DNA from: Clostridia bacterium
Lineage (GTDB): Bacteria > Bacillota > Clostridia > Oscillospirales > Acutalibacteraceae
Direction of reading: 5' to 3'
DNA length: 47,055 bases
Assembly: GCA_024403955.1 (NCBI GenBank)
Contig: JAKSQX010000009.1
Location: 1 to 47,055 of the forward strand
Both the position numbers and the translations under genes were made by a program. The notes under the pieces are model-generated. The model was not told where the DNA came from and did not search any database. It was given only the letters and a program-made list of their open reading frames with translations. How positions within the stretch are numbered: position 1 is the first letter of the stretch; the number at the start of each line of letters is the position of its first letter. Below are positions 1 to 7,188 of the stretch, piece by piece.

Positions 1-54
1 GAAGCCCGTCACGGCAAAGCTCTTAAGGGTCTCCTTGACAGATACTTTGGCTAA
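1..54 (+). CDS. Rubrerythrin-family protein, C-terminal end only (partial)
   Basis: Only the last 17 codons are in the window, reading EARHGKALKGLLDRYFG and then a stop. The EARHG pattern followed by GLL-RYF matches the last helix of the four-helix di-iron domain of rubrerythrins, where the Glu and His bind iron. Rubrerythrins reduce peroxide in anaerobes. The protein ends right after this helix, so a rubredoxin domain, if present, must be at the N-terminus (reverse rubrerythrin) or absent. The rest lies outside the window. Confidence 0.65.
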   Translation, partial: EARHGKALKGLLDRYFG

Positions 55-64
55 TAACTAAAAA

Positions 65-98
65 AATAAGACGGTTGGGGAGACCCAACCGTCTTATT
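65..98. terminator. Bidirectional intrinsic terminator
   Basis: A perfect 15-bp inverted repeat (65-79 and 84-98) with a GAGA loop. The stem begins with A-rich and ends with T-rich sequence on both strands, so it can end transcription of the rubrerythrin gene and of the convergent zinc-ribbon gene. Confidence 0.9.
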
Positions 99-109
99 AT
101 TTGTCTAGA

Positions 110-397
110 TTATTTTAAGTCTTTGATGAATGTGATGTTCTTCTCGTTGATCATTGAGTAGTTGTTTGACTTTTCTTTGCCGGCTCTCTTTGCGATGTCC
201 TTATCTACTGCAAACATTGAGTTGCACTCAGGACAGATAGCGAAGAGATCAACGTTGATATCTAAGAGAGAAACGTTGAGAACGCCTATACCGTTTGTAG
301 CTTTGAGAAGGTTCATATATACGTGCTTTCCGCAACGTGGGCAACAGATATCTTCTGTATTGCCAAATTCTTTAATATTATCAGCTGCAATTTTCAT
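110..397 (-). CDS. Small zinc-ribbon protein of unknown function (95 aa)
   Basis: Not recognised as a named family. It carries two Cys pairs, CCPRC near residue 20 and CPEC near residue 56, about 35 residues apart. This is the spacing of a rubredoxin-like or zinc-ribbon metal site. The C-terminal third is Lys-rich and without cysteines. There is no signal peptide or membrane segment, so it is probably cytosolic. A good ribosome site (AGAGGAG) lies just before the ATG, and a near-consensus promoter lies upstream (431-459). It is a single gene between a shared terminator and a divergent permease operon. A nucleic-acid or protein-binding role is possible but unproven. Confidence 0.8.
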   Translation of the reverse strand: MKIAADNIKEFGNTEDICCPRCGKHVYMNLLKATNGIGVLNVSLLDINVDLFAICPECNSMFAVDKDIAKRAGKEKSNNYSMINEKNITFIKDLK

Positions 398-430
398 AAT
401 AGTGTCTCCTCTAAATCAAATAACAATGAT

Positions 431-459
431 ATTTTATCTTTTAAACACTCCAATGTCAA
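431..459 (-). promoter_or_regulatory. Sigma-A promoter of the zinc-ribbon gene
   Basis: Read on the minus strand: TTGACA (454-459), a 17-bp spacer, then TAAAAT (431-436). This is close to consensus and sits 34 bp before the start codon. Confidence 0.75.
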
Positions 460-483
460 CGAACGTTTTTATTATATTATATA

Positions 484-511
484 TTGTAAAACATACTAAA
501 AGTGTTATAAT
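484..511 (+). promoter_or_regulatory. Probable promoter of the permease-pot run
   Basis: TTGTAA (484-489), 16-bp spacer, TATAAT (506-511). A second TATAAT lies at 521-526 without a clear -35 box. Both precede the ribosome site of the permease gene. Confidence 0.6.
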
Positions 512-552
512 TTATCTCACTATAATATATTAAAGAGAAGAGGTGGCTTGTG

Positions 553-1914
553 ATGGTTATAAGCAAAATCTTCGCGATAATTATCTTTGTAATCATGTTC
601 TTAGCCATCGTTACTGAGATATTTGAACGACATATTGTTACTTTAGTTTCTGGTTTGATGACAATTATTGTTGTCTTTGGTATTTGCATGCACTCGATGG
701 ATGCCATAATCAGAACAATCAACATAAAAAGTCTTGCAACCCTTGAATTTTGGTACGGAGGAGGAGAATCCTCTGGTATTAACTGGGCTACAATCATATT
801 CATTGCAGGTATGACTGTTATGGTTGAGGGTATGGGACATGCCGGTTTCTTTGATTGGCTCTGTCTTAAAATTGCAAAACTTGTTAAGTACAACACAGTT
901 GCACTTCTTATATGCTTTATGATTATGTCTGCTGTACTTTCTATGTTCATAGACAGTATAACTGTTATTATGTTCCTTGCAGCAGTTACAATCACTCTTG
1001 CACATACATTGAAGTTTGATCCTGTTCCAATTATTCTCGCAGAGATATTCTGTGCAAACCTTGGTGGTAGTGCAACAATGTGTGGTGACCCACCAAACAT
1101 CATTATTGGAACCGCACTTGGATATACTTTCTTTGATTTCCTTTCAAATACTGGTGTCATTGTAGGTATCTGTCTTGTGTTTACAATTCTCTATTTTTTC
1201 TTTGTAATGAGAAAACCTCTTAAAGCATCTGAGAAGGAGAGACCGGCAGATATTGAGTATCCAAAGGCTGAAGATGCAATTAAGACTAAGAAGGGCTTCT
1301 ATTCTTCAGTAGTTGTTTTTGCTATTGTAGTTTCTCTTCTTGTGACACACTCAATAACAGAACTTACAGTAGCGACCATTGGTGTAATTGCTATAATTTT
1401 AACTTCAATTGCAATGGTATTTGCATTTGACTTTGCAACACTCAAAGATATATTTAAGAAGGTTGATTATAAGACATTGCTCTTCTTTGTAGGACTCTTT
1501 GTTGTTGTTTCTGGTCTTGAAGAGACTGGCTGTCTTGAAGCAATTGCTGGATTAATTGCAAAGATTTCTGGTGGTAATGCATTTGTTATGATTGCAATCA
1601 TCATCTGGCTCTCAGCAATCTGTTCTGCATTTGTGGATAATATCCCATTTGCAGCAACAATGGTTCCTGTTATTCAGGCTATGGCTGAAACTACTGGTGT
1701 TCCACTTGCAAATCTCGCATGGACACTTGCGCTTGGTACTGACATAGGCGGAAGTGCAACACCAATTGGCGCATCTGCAAATGTTGTTGGAACATCACTT
1801 GCAACTAAATCTGGTCACCCAGTAACTTGGGGTAAGTATTGTAAGTACAATGCACCAGCTACAATCATTGTCATCACAATTTGTACGATTTCACTTTTCG
1901 TACGTTACTTTTAA
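553..1914 (+). CDS. SLC13/ArsB-NhaD family membrane permease
   Basis: A polytopic membrane protein of about 450 residues with about 11 hydrophobic segments. It contains two related re-entrant-loop motifs typical of the ion-transporter superfamily: GGSATMCGDPPNIIIG in the first half and GGSATPIGASANVVG near the end. The N-terminal half also has SMFIDSITVIM and the C-terminal half SAFVDNIPFAATM, again an internal duplication. Family members move dicarboxylates, arsenite or sodium/protons; the substrate cannot be read from the sequence. ATG at 553 is preferred because AGAGG lies 9 bp upstream; GTG at 550 is directly adjacent and also possible. It is the first gene of a run ending with potD. Confidence 0.85.
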   Translation: MVISKIFAIIIFVIMFLAIVTEIFERHIVTLVSGLMTIIVVFGICMHSMDAIIRTINIKSLATLEFWYGGGESSGINWATIIFIAGMTVMVEGMGHAGFFDWLCLKIAKLVKYNTVALLICFMIMSAVLSMFIDSITVIMFLAAVTITLAHTLKFDPVPIILAEIFCANLGGSATMCGDPPNIIIGTALGYTFFDFLSNTGVIVGICLVFTILYFFFVMRKPLKASEKERPADIEYPKAEDAIKTKKGFYSSVVVFAIVVSLLVTHSITELTVATIGVIAIILTSIAMVFAFDFATLKDIFKKVDYKTLLFFVGLFVVVSGLEETGCLEAIAGLIAKISGGNAFVMIAIIIWLSAICSAFVDNIPFAATMVPVIQAMAETTGVPLANLAWTLALGTDIGGSATPIGASANVVGTSLATKSGHPVTWGKYCKYNAPATIIVITICTISLFVRYF

Positions 1915-1932
1915 TTGAAGGAGGAGCGTAAA

Positions 1933-2559
1933 ATGGCTGAAATGAACAAACAGCAGATTCTTATCACTATCACACGTGATTTTGGAAGCCTTGGTCACCG
2001 TATTGCTGATGAACTTGGTAAAGAACTCGGTATTCCAGTTGTAGATAAAACTCTCCTCTATAAGATGGCGGAGAATCATGGTTTTGACCCTGAGTTTTTA
2101 AAAAAATATGATGAGAAGCCTCGTAATCCTTTGACATCACGTACACTTAAGGGACATTCAAACTCAATTGAGCAAGTTCTTGCGGATATGGTATTTAAAT
2201 ATCAGAAGGACCTTGCTGATACTGGTGAAGACTTTATTATGGTCGGCCGTTGTGCTGATTGGAACTTACGTGGATATCCAAATGTAATCAAAATATTCAT
2301 CACTGCTGATGAACCTGATCGTAGAGATCATGTTGCAAAAGCACTTGATATTTCACTTGCTGATGCTGAATCTCTTATAAAAAAGATGGACCGTAGAAGA
2401 CTTTATTATCATAAATCTAATACGGATGTTAGCTGGGGAGATCCTAACTTCTATAATCTCTCAGTTAATTCATCAAAACTCGGTGTAGAGGGCTGTGTTG
2501 AACTTATTAAGAACTACATTCAACTCTATATGTCTAAGTCTCAAAACTGGGACGATTAA
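1933..2559 (+). CDS. Cytidylate-kinase-like family protein
   Basis: A protein of 208 residues that resembles the cytidylate-kinase-like family (Pfam Cytidylate_kin2). It starts with an ITITRDFGSLGHRIADEL segment in place of the standard GPxGxGKS P-loop, so the nucleotide loop is atypical. Further conserved-looking parts are a VGRCADW segment and an Arg-rich RRLYY region that resembles a nucleoside monophosphate kinase lid. The true cmk is at 19123, so this is a paralogue, and a CMP kinase role is doubtful. The start at 1933 is chosen because AAGGAGGA lies 8 bp upstream, whereas an in-frame TTG at 1915 has no ribosome site. It lies between a permease and the polyamine transporter. Confidence 0.75.
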   Translation: MAEMNKQQILITITRDFGSLGHRIADELGKELGIPVVDKTLLYKMAENHGFDPEFLKKYDEKPRNPLTSRTLKGHSNSIEQVLADMVFKYQKDLADTGEDFIMVGRCADWNLRGYPNVIKIFITADEPDRRDHVAKALDISLADAESLIKKMDRRRLYYHKSNTDVSWGDPNFYNLSVNSSKLGVEGCVELIKNYIQLYMSKSQNWDD

Positions 2560-2575
2560 GAGAGGAAGTGCATAA

Positions 2576-3733
2576 GTGGAAAAGAAAAACGTTATCATCA
2601 ACCTTAAAAATATATCGGTAGCTTTCGACGGCGAGCCGGTTCTTAAAGATTTGAACCTGTATATTCGAGATGGGGAGTTTGTCACATTACTCGGCCCTTC
2701 GGGCTGTGGTAAGACAACGACCCTTCGAATTATTGCGGGTTTCCAAGAGCCAGACGCCGGCGAGGTTATCTTTGAAGATAAATGCATCAATGGTGTTCCC
2801 GCTCATGAGAGACAGGTGAACACCATTTTTCAACGTTATGCACTTTTTCCACATCTTAATGTTTACGACAATGTTGCCTTTGGTCTTCGACTTTGTAAGA
2901 TGCCAGAGAGCGACATAAAGAAGAAGGTTGAAGAGATGCTTGAGCTCGTAGACCTCAAGGGCTTCAACCGTAGGTCAATTGATTCGCTCTCTGGCGGTCA
3001 GCAACAGCGTATTGCAATAGCGAGAGCACTTGCTGTTGACCCACGCGTGTTGCTCCTTGACGAGCCTTTAGGAGCACTTGACCTTAAACTTCGTAAGGAC
3101 ATGCAGGTTGAACTTAAGAACATCCAGCAGAGGCTTGGTATTACATTCATCTATGTAACTCATGACCAGGAAGAAGCACTCTCAATGTCCGATACGATCG
3201 TTGTAATGGATCACGGTGAGATTCAGCACATCGGTACACCTGAGGATATCTACAATGAGCCTGCTAACGCATTTGTTGCTGACTTCATTGGTGAGTCAAA
3301 CATCCTTGATGGTGTCATGAAGAAGGACTTCAAGATTGAGTTCTCCGGCCACGTATTTGACTGTGTTGACAAGGGTTTCAAAGAGGATGAACTCGTAGAC
3401 GTAGTTATCCGTCCTGAGGATGTTGATATCACAACAGTTAAGGACGGCATGATCTCGGGTGTAGTTACAAACGTAACTTTCAAAGGCGTTCACTATGAGA
3501 TTATCGTAGATGTTGGTGGCTTCAAGTGGATGATTCAGACCACTGACTACGCTAAAGAGGGTAAGAAAATTGGTCTTATCATCAAACCGGATGAGATTCA
3601 CGTAATGAAAAAATCTAAATACTCTGGTCTCTACGGTGACTACTCAAGTTTCTCAGATGAGATGGACTACATCTCAGATGTTAATGAGATTCTTGTTGAA
3701 GAAGAGGACGAGGACGAAGAAATAATCGACTAA
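2576..3733 (+). CDS. potA: Spermidine/putrescine ABC transporter ATP-binding protein PotA
   Basis: The cytoplasmic ATPase that drives polyamine import through PotBC. Visible motifs are Walker [10 protein letters not shown] (residues 40-48), the LSGGQQQR signature, Walker B VLLLDEP followed by GALDLKLR, and the switch His in VTHDQEEA. The C-terminal 130 residues form a TOBE-like regulatory domain and end in a strongly acidic tail ([11 protein letters not shown]). The start is GTG with AGAGGAAG upstream. At 385 residues it matches the usual size. It is followed within 16 bp by potB, and the four pot genes form one operon. Confidence 0.95.
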   Translation: MEKKNVIINLKNISVAFDGEPVLKDLNLYIRDGEFVTLLGPSGCGKTTTLRIIAGFQEPDAGEVIFEDKCINGVPAHERQVNTIFQRYALFPHLNVYDNVAFGLRLCKMPESDIKKKVEEMLELVDLKGFNRRSIDSLSGGQQQRIAIARALAVDPRVLLLDEPLGALDLKLRKDMQVELKNIQQRLGITFIYVTHDQEEALSMSDTIVVMDHGEIQHIGTPEDIYNEPANAFVADFIGESNILDGVMKKDFKIEFSGHVFDCVDKGFKEDELVDVVIRPEDVDITTVKDGMISGVVTNVTFKGVHYEIIVDVGGFKWMIQTTDYAKEGKKIGLIIKPDEIHVMKKSKYSGLYGDYSSFSDEMDYISDVNEILVEEEDEDEEIID

Positions 3734-3749
3734 TAAAGGGGGGAGACAA

Positions 3750-4568
3750 ATGAATAACAAGACCTACAACGGTATCTCAGCACCATATGCACTGTGGTGT
3801 GTAGTATTCATTTTGGCTCCACTCGTAATCGTTGCTTATTATGCTTTGACAGATTCAACTGGAGCATTTACTACAGCAAATTTATCTGGACTTTCTCTGT
3901 ACACAGATACGATTGCCCGCTCAGTATACTTCGGTATTATTGCAACAGCTATCTGTCTTGTAATCGCATATCCTCTTGCATACTTTATCTCTAAGACAAA
4001 GGCTTCTAAGCAGAAGATTCTTCTAATGCTCATCATGGTGCCTATGTGGATGAACTTCCTTCTTCGCACATATTCAATCATGGTTTTGATTGAGGATTCG
4101 GGTATCATCAATAACTTCCTTGTCTCAATTGGCCTAAACCCAATTCACATGATCAACACACCTGGCGCTGTTATCTTTGGCATGGTTTATGATTACTTGC
4201 CATTTATGGTAATTCCTCTCTATACCGCTATGACAAAGCTTGATGTTAGACTCATAGAAGCTGCTCGTGACCTTGGTGCAAGTGGCTTCCAGACACTTCG
4301 TGATGTAATTATCCCACTCACACGTTCCGGTATTGTTTCAGGTATTACTATGGTATTTGTACCATCAGTATCAACCTTCTACATTAGCCAGAAACTCGGT
4401 GGTGGTAGATACACACTTATCGGTGACGTAATTGAGATGCAGTTCCAGACTGCATATAACTATAACCTTGGTGCATCTATATCATTGCTCCTTATGGTCT
4501 TCATACTTGTTTGTCTCTTCATCATGAACAAGTTTGGAGATATTGATGAAGGAGGTAGTATCGTATGA
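3750..4568 (+). CDS. potB: Spermidine/putrescine ABC transporter permease PotB
   Basis: An inner-membrane permease of 272 residues with about six transmembrane segments. The EAA loop that docks onto the ATPase reads EAARDLGASGFQTLRDVIIP around residues 170-190, a good match to the polyamine and iron importer class. A strong ribosome site (AGGGGGGAG) precedes the ATG. Its end overlaps the potC start by 4 bp (ATGA), which indicates translational coupling. Confidence 0.93.
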   Translation: MNNKTYNGISAPYALWCVVFILAPLVIVAYYALTDSTGAFTTANLSGLSLYTDTIARSVYFGIIATAICLVIAYPLAYFISKTKASKQKILLMLIMVPMWMNFLLRTYSIMVLIEDSGIINNFLVSIGLNPIHMINTPGAVIFGMVYDYLPFMVIPLYTAMTKLDVRLIEAARDLGASGFQTLRDVIIPLTRSGIVSGITMVFVPSVSTFYISQKLGGGRYTLIGDVIEMQFQTAYNYNLGASISLLLMVFILVCLFIMNKFGDIDEGGSIV

Positions 4569-5404
4569 GAAAACTCGGAACTGCCTCAAAAATCTACATG
4601 ATTTTAATCTTTATTCTTCTTTATGCACCAATTGCTGTTTTAATCTTCTATTCTTTTAACGATTCTAATAGCACAAGTGTATTCACGGGATTTTCGCTTC
4701 GTTGGTACGGTGAACTCTTCCGAGACGAGGCTACAATTACTGCGCTTAAGAACACACTTGTTCTCGCATTCCTCTCATCAATTATCTCAACAATAATTGG
4801 TACGATTGCAGCAACAGGTATCTATTATTCAAAGACACGTTGGTATAAGAACGGTCTTTTGACAGTAAATAATATTCCGCTCATGAACCCTGATATCGTA
4901 ACAGGTATCTCAATGATGCTCCTCTTTGTATTTGTTGGTACCATCCTTAAGGTCTCAGGTGTATTGGGCTTTGCAACTATGCTCATAGCACATATCACTT
5001 TCGAACTTCCATATGTTATTCTCAACATCCTTCCAAGATTTAAATCTATGGATAAATTCCTTGTTGAGGCAGCATGTGATCTTGGTTGTACACCAAGAAA
5101 GGCATTCTTTAAAGTAACTGTTCCTTACATCAAGACAGAGATTATTGCCGCGTTTATTATGGCCTTCACACTCTCACTTGATGACTTCGTAATCTCATAC
5201 TTTGTAAGTGGTCCAGAGTTCCAGACACTTCCAATTCGTATCTACTCTATGACAAAGAAGCGCGTTACACCTGACATGTACGCGCTATCAGCTATTATCT
5301 TTGTCACAGTATTTATACTTCTTATTCTCACTAACATCGCACAGGACGACGCATTCCGTGAGAGATTTAAGAAAAAACCAAATAAAAGGAGGGCAACATC
5401 ATGA
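4565..5404 (+). CDS. potC: Spermidine/putrescine ABC transporter permease PotC
   Basis: The second permease subunit, 279 residues with about six transmembrane segments. The EAA loop is EAACDLGCTPRKAFFKVTVP. The N-terminal half has the FYSFNDS segment typical of PotC. It overlaps potB by 4 bp at the start and potD by 4 bp at the end, so translation of the operon is coupled throughout. The C-terminus is Lys/Arg-rich and cytoplasmic. Confidence 0.93.
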   Translation: MRKLGTASKIYMILIFILLYAPIAVLIFYSFNDSNSTSVFTGFSLRWYGELFRDEATITALKNTLVLAFLSSIISTIIGTIAATGIYYSKTRWYKNGLLTVNNIPLMNPDIVTGISMMLLFVFVGTILKVSGVLGFATMLIAHITFELPYVILNILPRFKSMDKFLVEAACDLGCTPRKAFFKVTVPYIKTEIIAAFIMAFTLSLDDFVISYFVSGPEFQTLPIRIYSMTKKRVTPDMYALSAIIFVTVFILLILTNIAQDDAFRERFKKKPNKRRATS

Positions 5405-6624
5405 AAAAACTCTCCTTGGTAATACTCTTTATTGCTGTGATGCTTTCATCGCTTGTAATTCCAGCATCTGCTTATAGCCTCAACGATTATAAGATCGATG
5501 TGGACTACTACAAAAACAATCCTTATAAGGGCACAACACTCAACGTATATAACTGGGGTGAATATATCTCTGATGGTTCAGAGGATTCACTCGACGTTAA
5601 TAAGTACTTTGAGGAACTCACTGGTATCAAAGTTAACTACACAAACTTTGATAGTAATGAGGATATGTACGCAAAGATTAAGAGTGGTGGCGCGAACTAC
5701 GATGTCTGCATTCCATCTGACTATATGATTGAGCGTATGATTGATGAGGGAATGCTCTTAAAACTTGATTACAACAACATTCCTAACTTCAAGAATATCG
5801 ATGATGACTATAAGTCACTCTATTTTGATCTAAGCAATGAGTACACTGTAACTTACAACGTAGGTTATGTTGCACTTGCTTACAATACAAAACTTATGCC
5901 TAAGGCACCTGATAGTTGGAGCATCCTTTGGGATGAGGACTATGCAGGTCAAATCCTTATGTTCAACAACCCACGTGATGGATTTGCTATCGCTCAGTGC
6001 CTTCTTGGTCAGGACCTCAATATGACTGACCCTAACGAGTGGCAACTCGCATACAGCAAACTTCTTGAGCAGAAGTCTGTAGTTCGTTCATATGTAATGG
6101 ATGAGGTCTTCAACATCATGGAGAGTGGCGCTGCAGCTGTTGCGCCTTACTATGTTGGTGATATCATCACTATGATGGATAACAATGAAGATCTCGCTGT
6201 TGCTTTCCCAAAGGAAGGCGCAAACATATTTGTTGACTGTATGTGCATTCCTAACACTTGTCAGAACAAAGGCGCAGCTGAACTTTACATCAACTTTATG
6301 GAGGAGCCAGAAGTGGCTCTTGCAAATGCTGAGTATATCTGCTATGCAACTCCTAACAAGATTGTTAGAGACCTCGATGAGTATAGCCTCAGAGACTCTG
6401 ACATCCTTTATCCTGACGCTTCTGTAACAGAGAATTATCAGTACTTCCATAATCTTCCTGCAGACACACAGGGCCTTATGGCCAATCTCTGGTCAGACCT
6501 AAAAGTTGATGGCGATTCAAATGCATCAACATATATCGGTCTCGGTATTTTCTGCGCTTTGGCAGCATCTTTTGGTGCCTACAAAATCATAAAGAAGAAG
6601 CGTAGAGAGAAGTACTACGATTAA
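5401..6624 (+). CDS. potD: Polyamine-binding protein PotD with C-terminal membrane anchor
   Basis: The extracellular solute-binding subunit. Residues 1-25 form a Sec signal peptide ending in IPASAYS. There is no lipobox Cys, which is unusual because Gram-positive binding proteins are normally lipoproteins. Instead, residues about 376-397 are hydrophobic (STYIGLGIFCALAASFGAY) and are followed by KKKRREKYYD, a classic C-terminal membrane anchor with a positive inside end. The mature domain shows polyamine-binding-protein features such as LNVYNWGEYI, NYDVCIPSDYM and MEEPEVAL. It overlaps potC by 4 bp and is the last gene of the operon. The binding function is well supported; the anchor is read directly from the sequence. 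Confidence 0.93.
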   Translation: MKKLSLVILFIAVMLSSLVIPASAYSLNDYKIDVDYYKNNPYKGTTLNVYNWGEYISDGSEDSLDVNKYFEELTGIKVNYTNFDSNEDMYAKIKSGGANYDVCIPSDYMIERMIDEGMLLKLDYNNIPNFKNIDDDYKSLYFDLSNEYTVTYNVGYVALAYNTKLMPKAPDSWSILWDEDYAGQILMFNNPRDGFAIAQCLLGQDLNMTDPNEWQLAYSKLLEQKSVVRSYVMDEVFNIMESGAAAVAPYYVGDIITMMDNNEDLAVAFPKEGANIFVDCMCIPNTCQNKGAAELYINFMEEPEVALANAEYICYATPNKIVRDLDEYSLRDSDILYPDASVTENYQYFHNLPADTQGLMANLWSDLKVDGDSNASTYIGLGIFCALAASFGAYKIIKKKRREKYYD

Positions 6625-6659
6625 TATTAAAATTATTTAAATTAATATATAAAAAGTAA

Positions 6660-6688
6660 TTGACAAGGCATATCTGCTTTGCTATAAT
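6660..6688 (+). promoter_or_regulatory. Consensus sigma-A promoter of tRNA-Leu(GAG)
   Basis: TTGACA (6660-6665), exactly 17 bp, TATAAT (6683-6688): a perfect match to consensus, 38 bp before the mature tRNA. Confidence 0.9.
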
Positions 6689-6726
6689 TATCAACGTTGC
6701 GTGAGGGAAATATCCCATGCGTACAT

Positions 6727-6811
6727 GCGAGAGTGGCGGAATCGGCAGACGCGCACGTTTGAGGGGCGTGTGGGGCGACTCGTACGGGTTCAAGTCCCGT
6801 CTCTCGCACCA
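6727..6811 (+). tRNA. tRNA-Leu, anticodon GAG
   Basis: A class II tRNA with a 7-bp acceptor stem (GCGAGAG at 6727-6733 with CTCTCGC at 6801-6807), an anticodon arm CACGT-TTGAGGG-GCGTG giving anticodon GAG, a long variable arm, a TTCAAGT T-loop, discriminator A at 6808 and an encoded CCA (6809-6811). It reads CUC and CUU, which are very common leucine codons in the neighbouring genes. Confidence 0.96.
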
Positions 6812-6817
6812 AAAAGA

Positions 6818-6845
6818 ACCAGGTTGTATAACCTGGTCTTTTTTT
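6818..6845 (+). terminator. Intrinsic terminator after tRNA-Leu(GAG)
   Basis: Perfect 8-bp stem ACCAGGTT/AACCTGGT with a 4-nt loop, followed by C and eight T residues. Confidence 0.88.
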
Positions 6846-6868
6846 ATATAATCGTTATTAGGGTGATA

Positions 6869-7153
6869 ATGATGAAACATTGTATTATTGTTAAATGGAA
6901 TGAGGATGTGGATAAGAAGGCTATCCTTGAACCAGTTAAAGTACTCTTTGAGGGTGCAAGGGAGATTGATGGTGTTAGTGACGCTTTGTTTATAGAGAAC
7001 TGTGTTGATATAGAGAATAGGTATGATTTGATGATTCAGGTGATTGTGGAGAAGGAGAAACTTCAGAACTGGAATGAGTCAGAGATTCATAAGACTTTGA
7101 AAAAGGAATATGGGGATATGATATTGTCGAAGGCAATATTTGATTATGAGTAA
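6869..7153 (+). CDS. Small Dabb-like (alpha/beta barrel) protein
   Basis: A protein of about 94 residues that starts MMKHCIIVKWNEDVD and has a GVSDALFIENCVDIENRYDLMI core. The pattern of a short beta strand, a helix around 'VKVLFEGAREIDGV' and a later 'RYDLMIQVIVE' strand fits the stress-responsive dimeric alpha/beta barrel (Dabb) fold. Its enzymatic role, if any, is unknown. The two adjacent ATG codons (6869, 6872) follow a weak AGGGTG site; either may start. It lies directly after the tRNA terminator with no clear promoter of its own, so it may rely on read-through. The GH3 gene follows 35 bp downstream. Confidence 0.7.
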   Translation: MMKHCIIVKWNEDVDKKAILEPVKVLFEGAREIDGVSDALFIENCVDIENRYDLMIQVIVEKEKLQNWNESEIHKTLKKEYGDMILSKAIFDYE

Positions 7154-7188
7154 AATTGTATTAATTTAAAATCATTTAGGAGGGCAAT

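Noticed and set aside
6701-6868. A longer reading frame that would start the Dabb-like protein upstream of the tRNA.
   Set aside because: It runs through the mature tRNA-Leu and its terminator, so the frame is only open by chance. ATG 6869 or 6872 is used.
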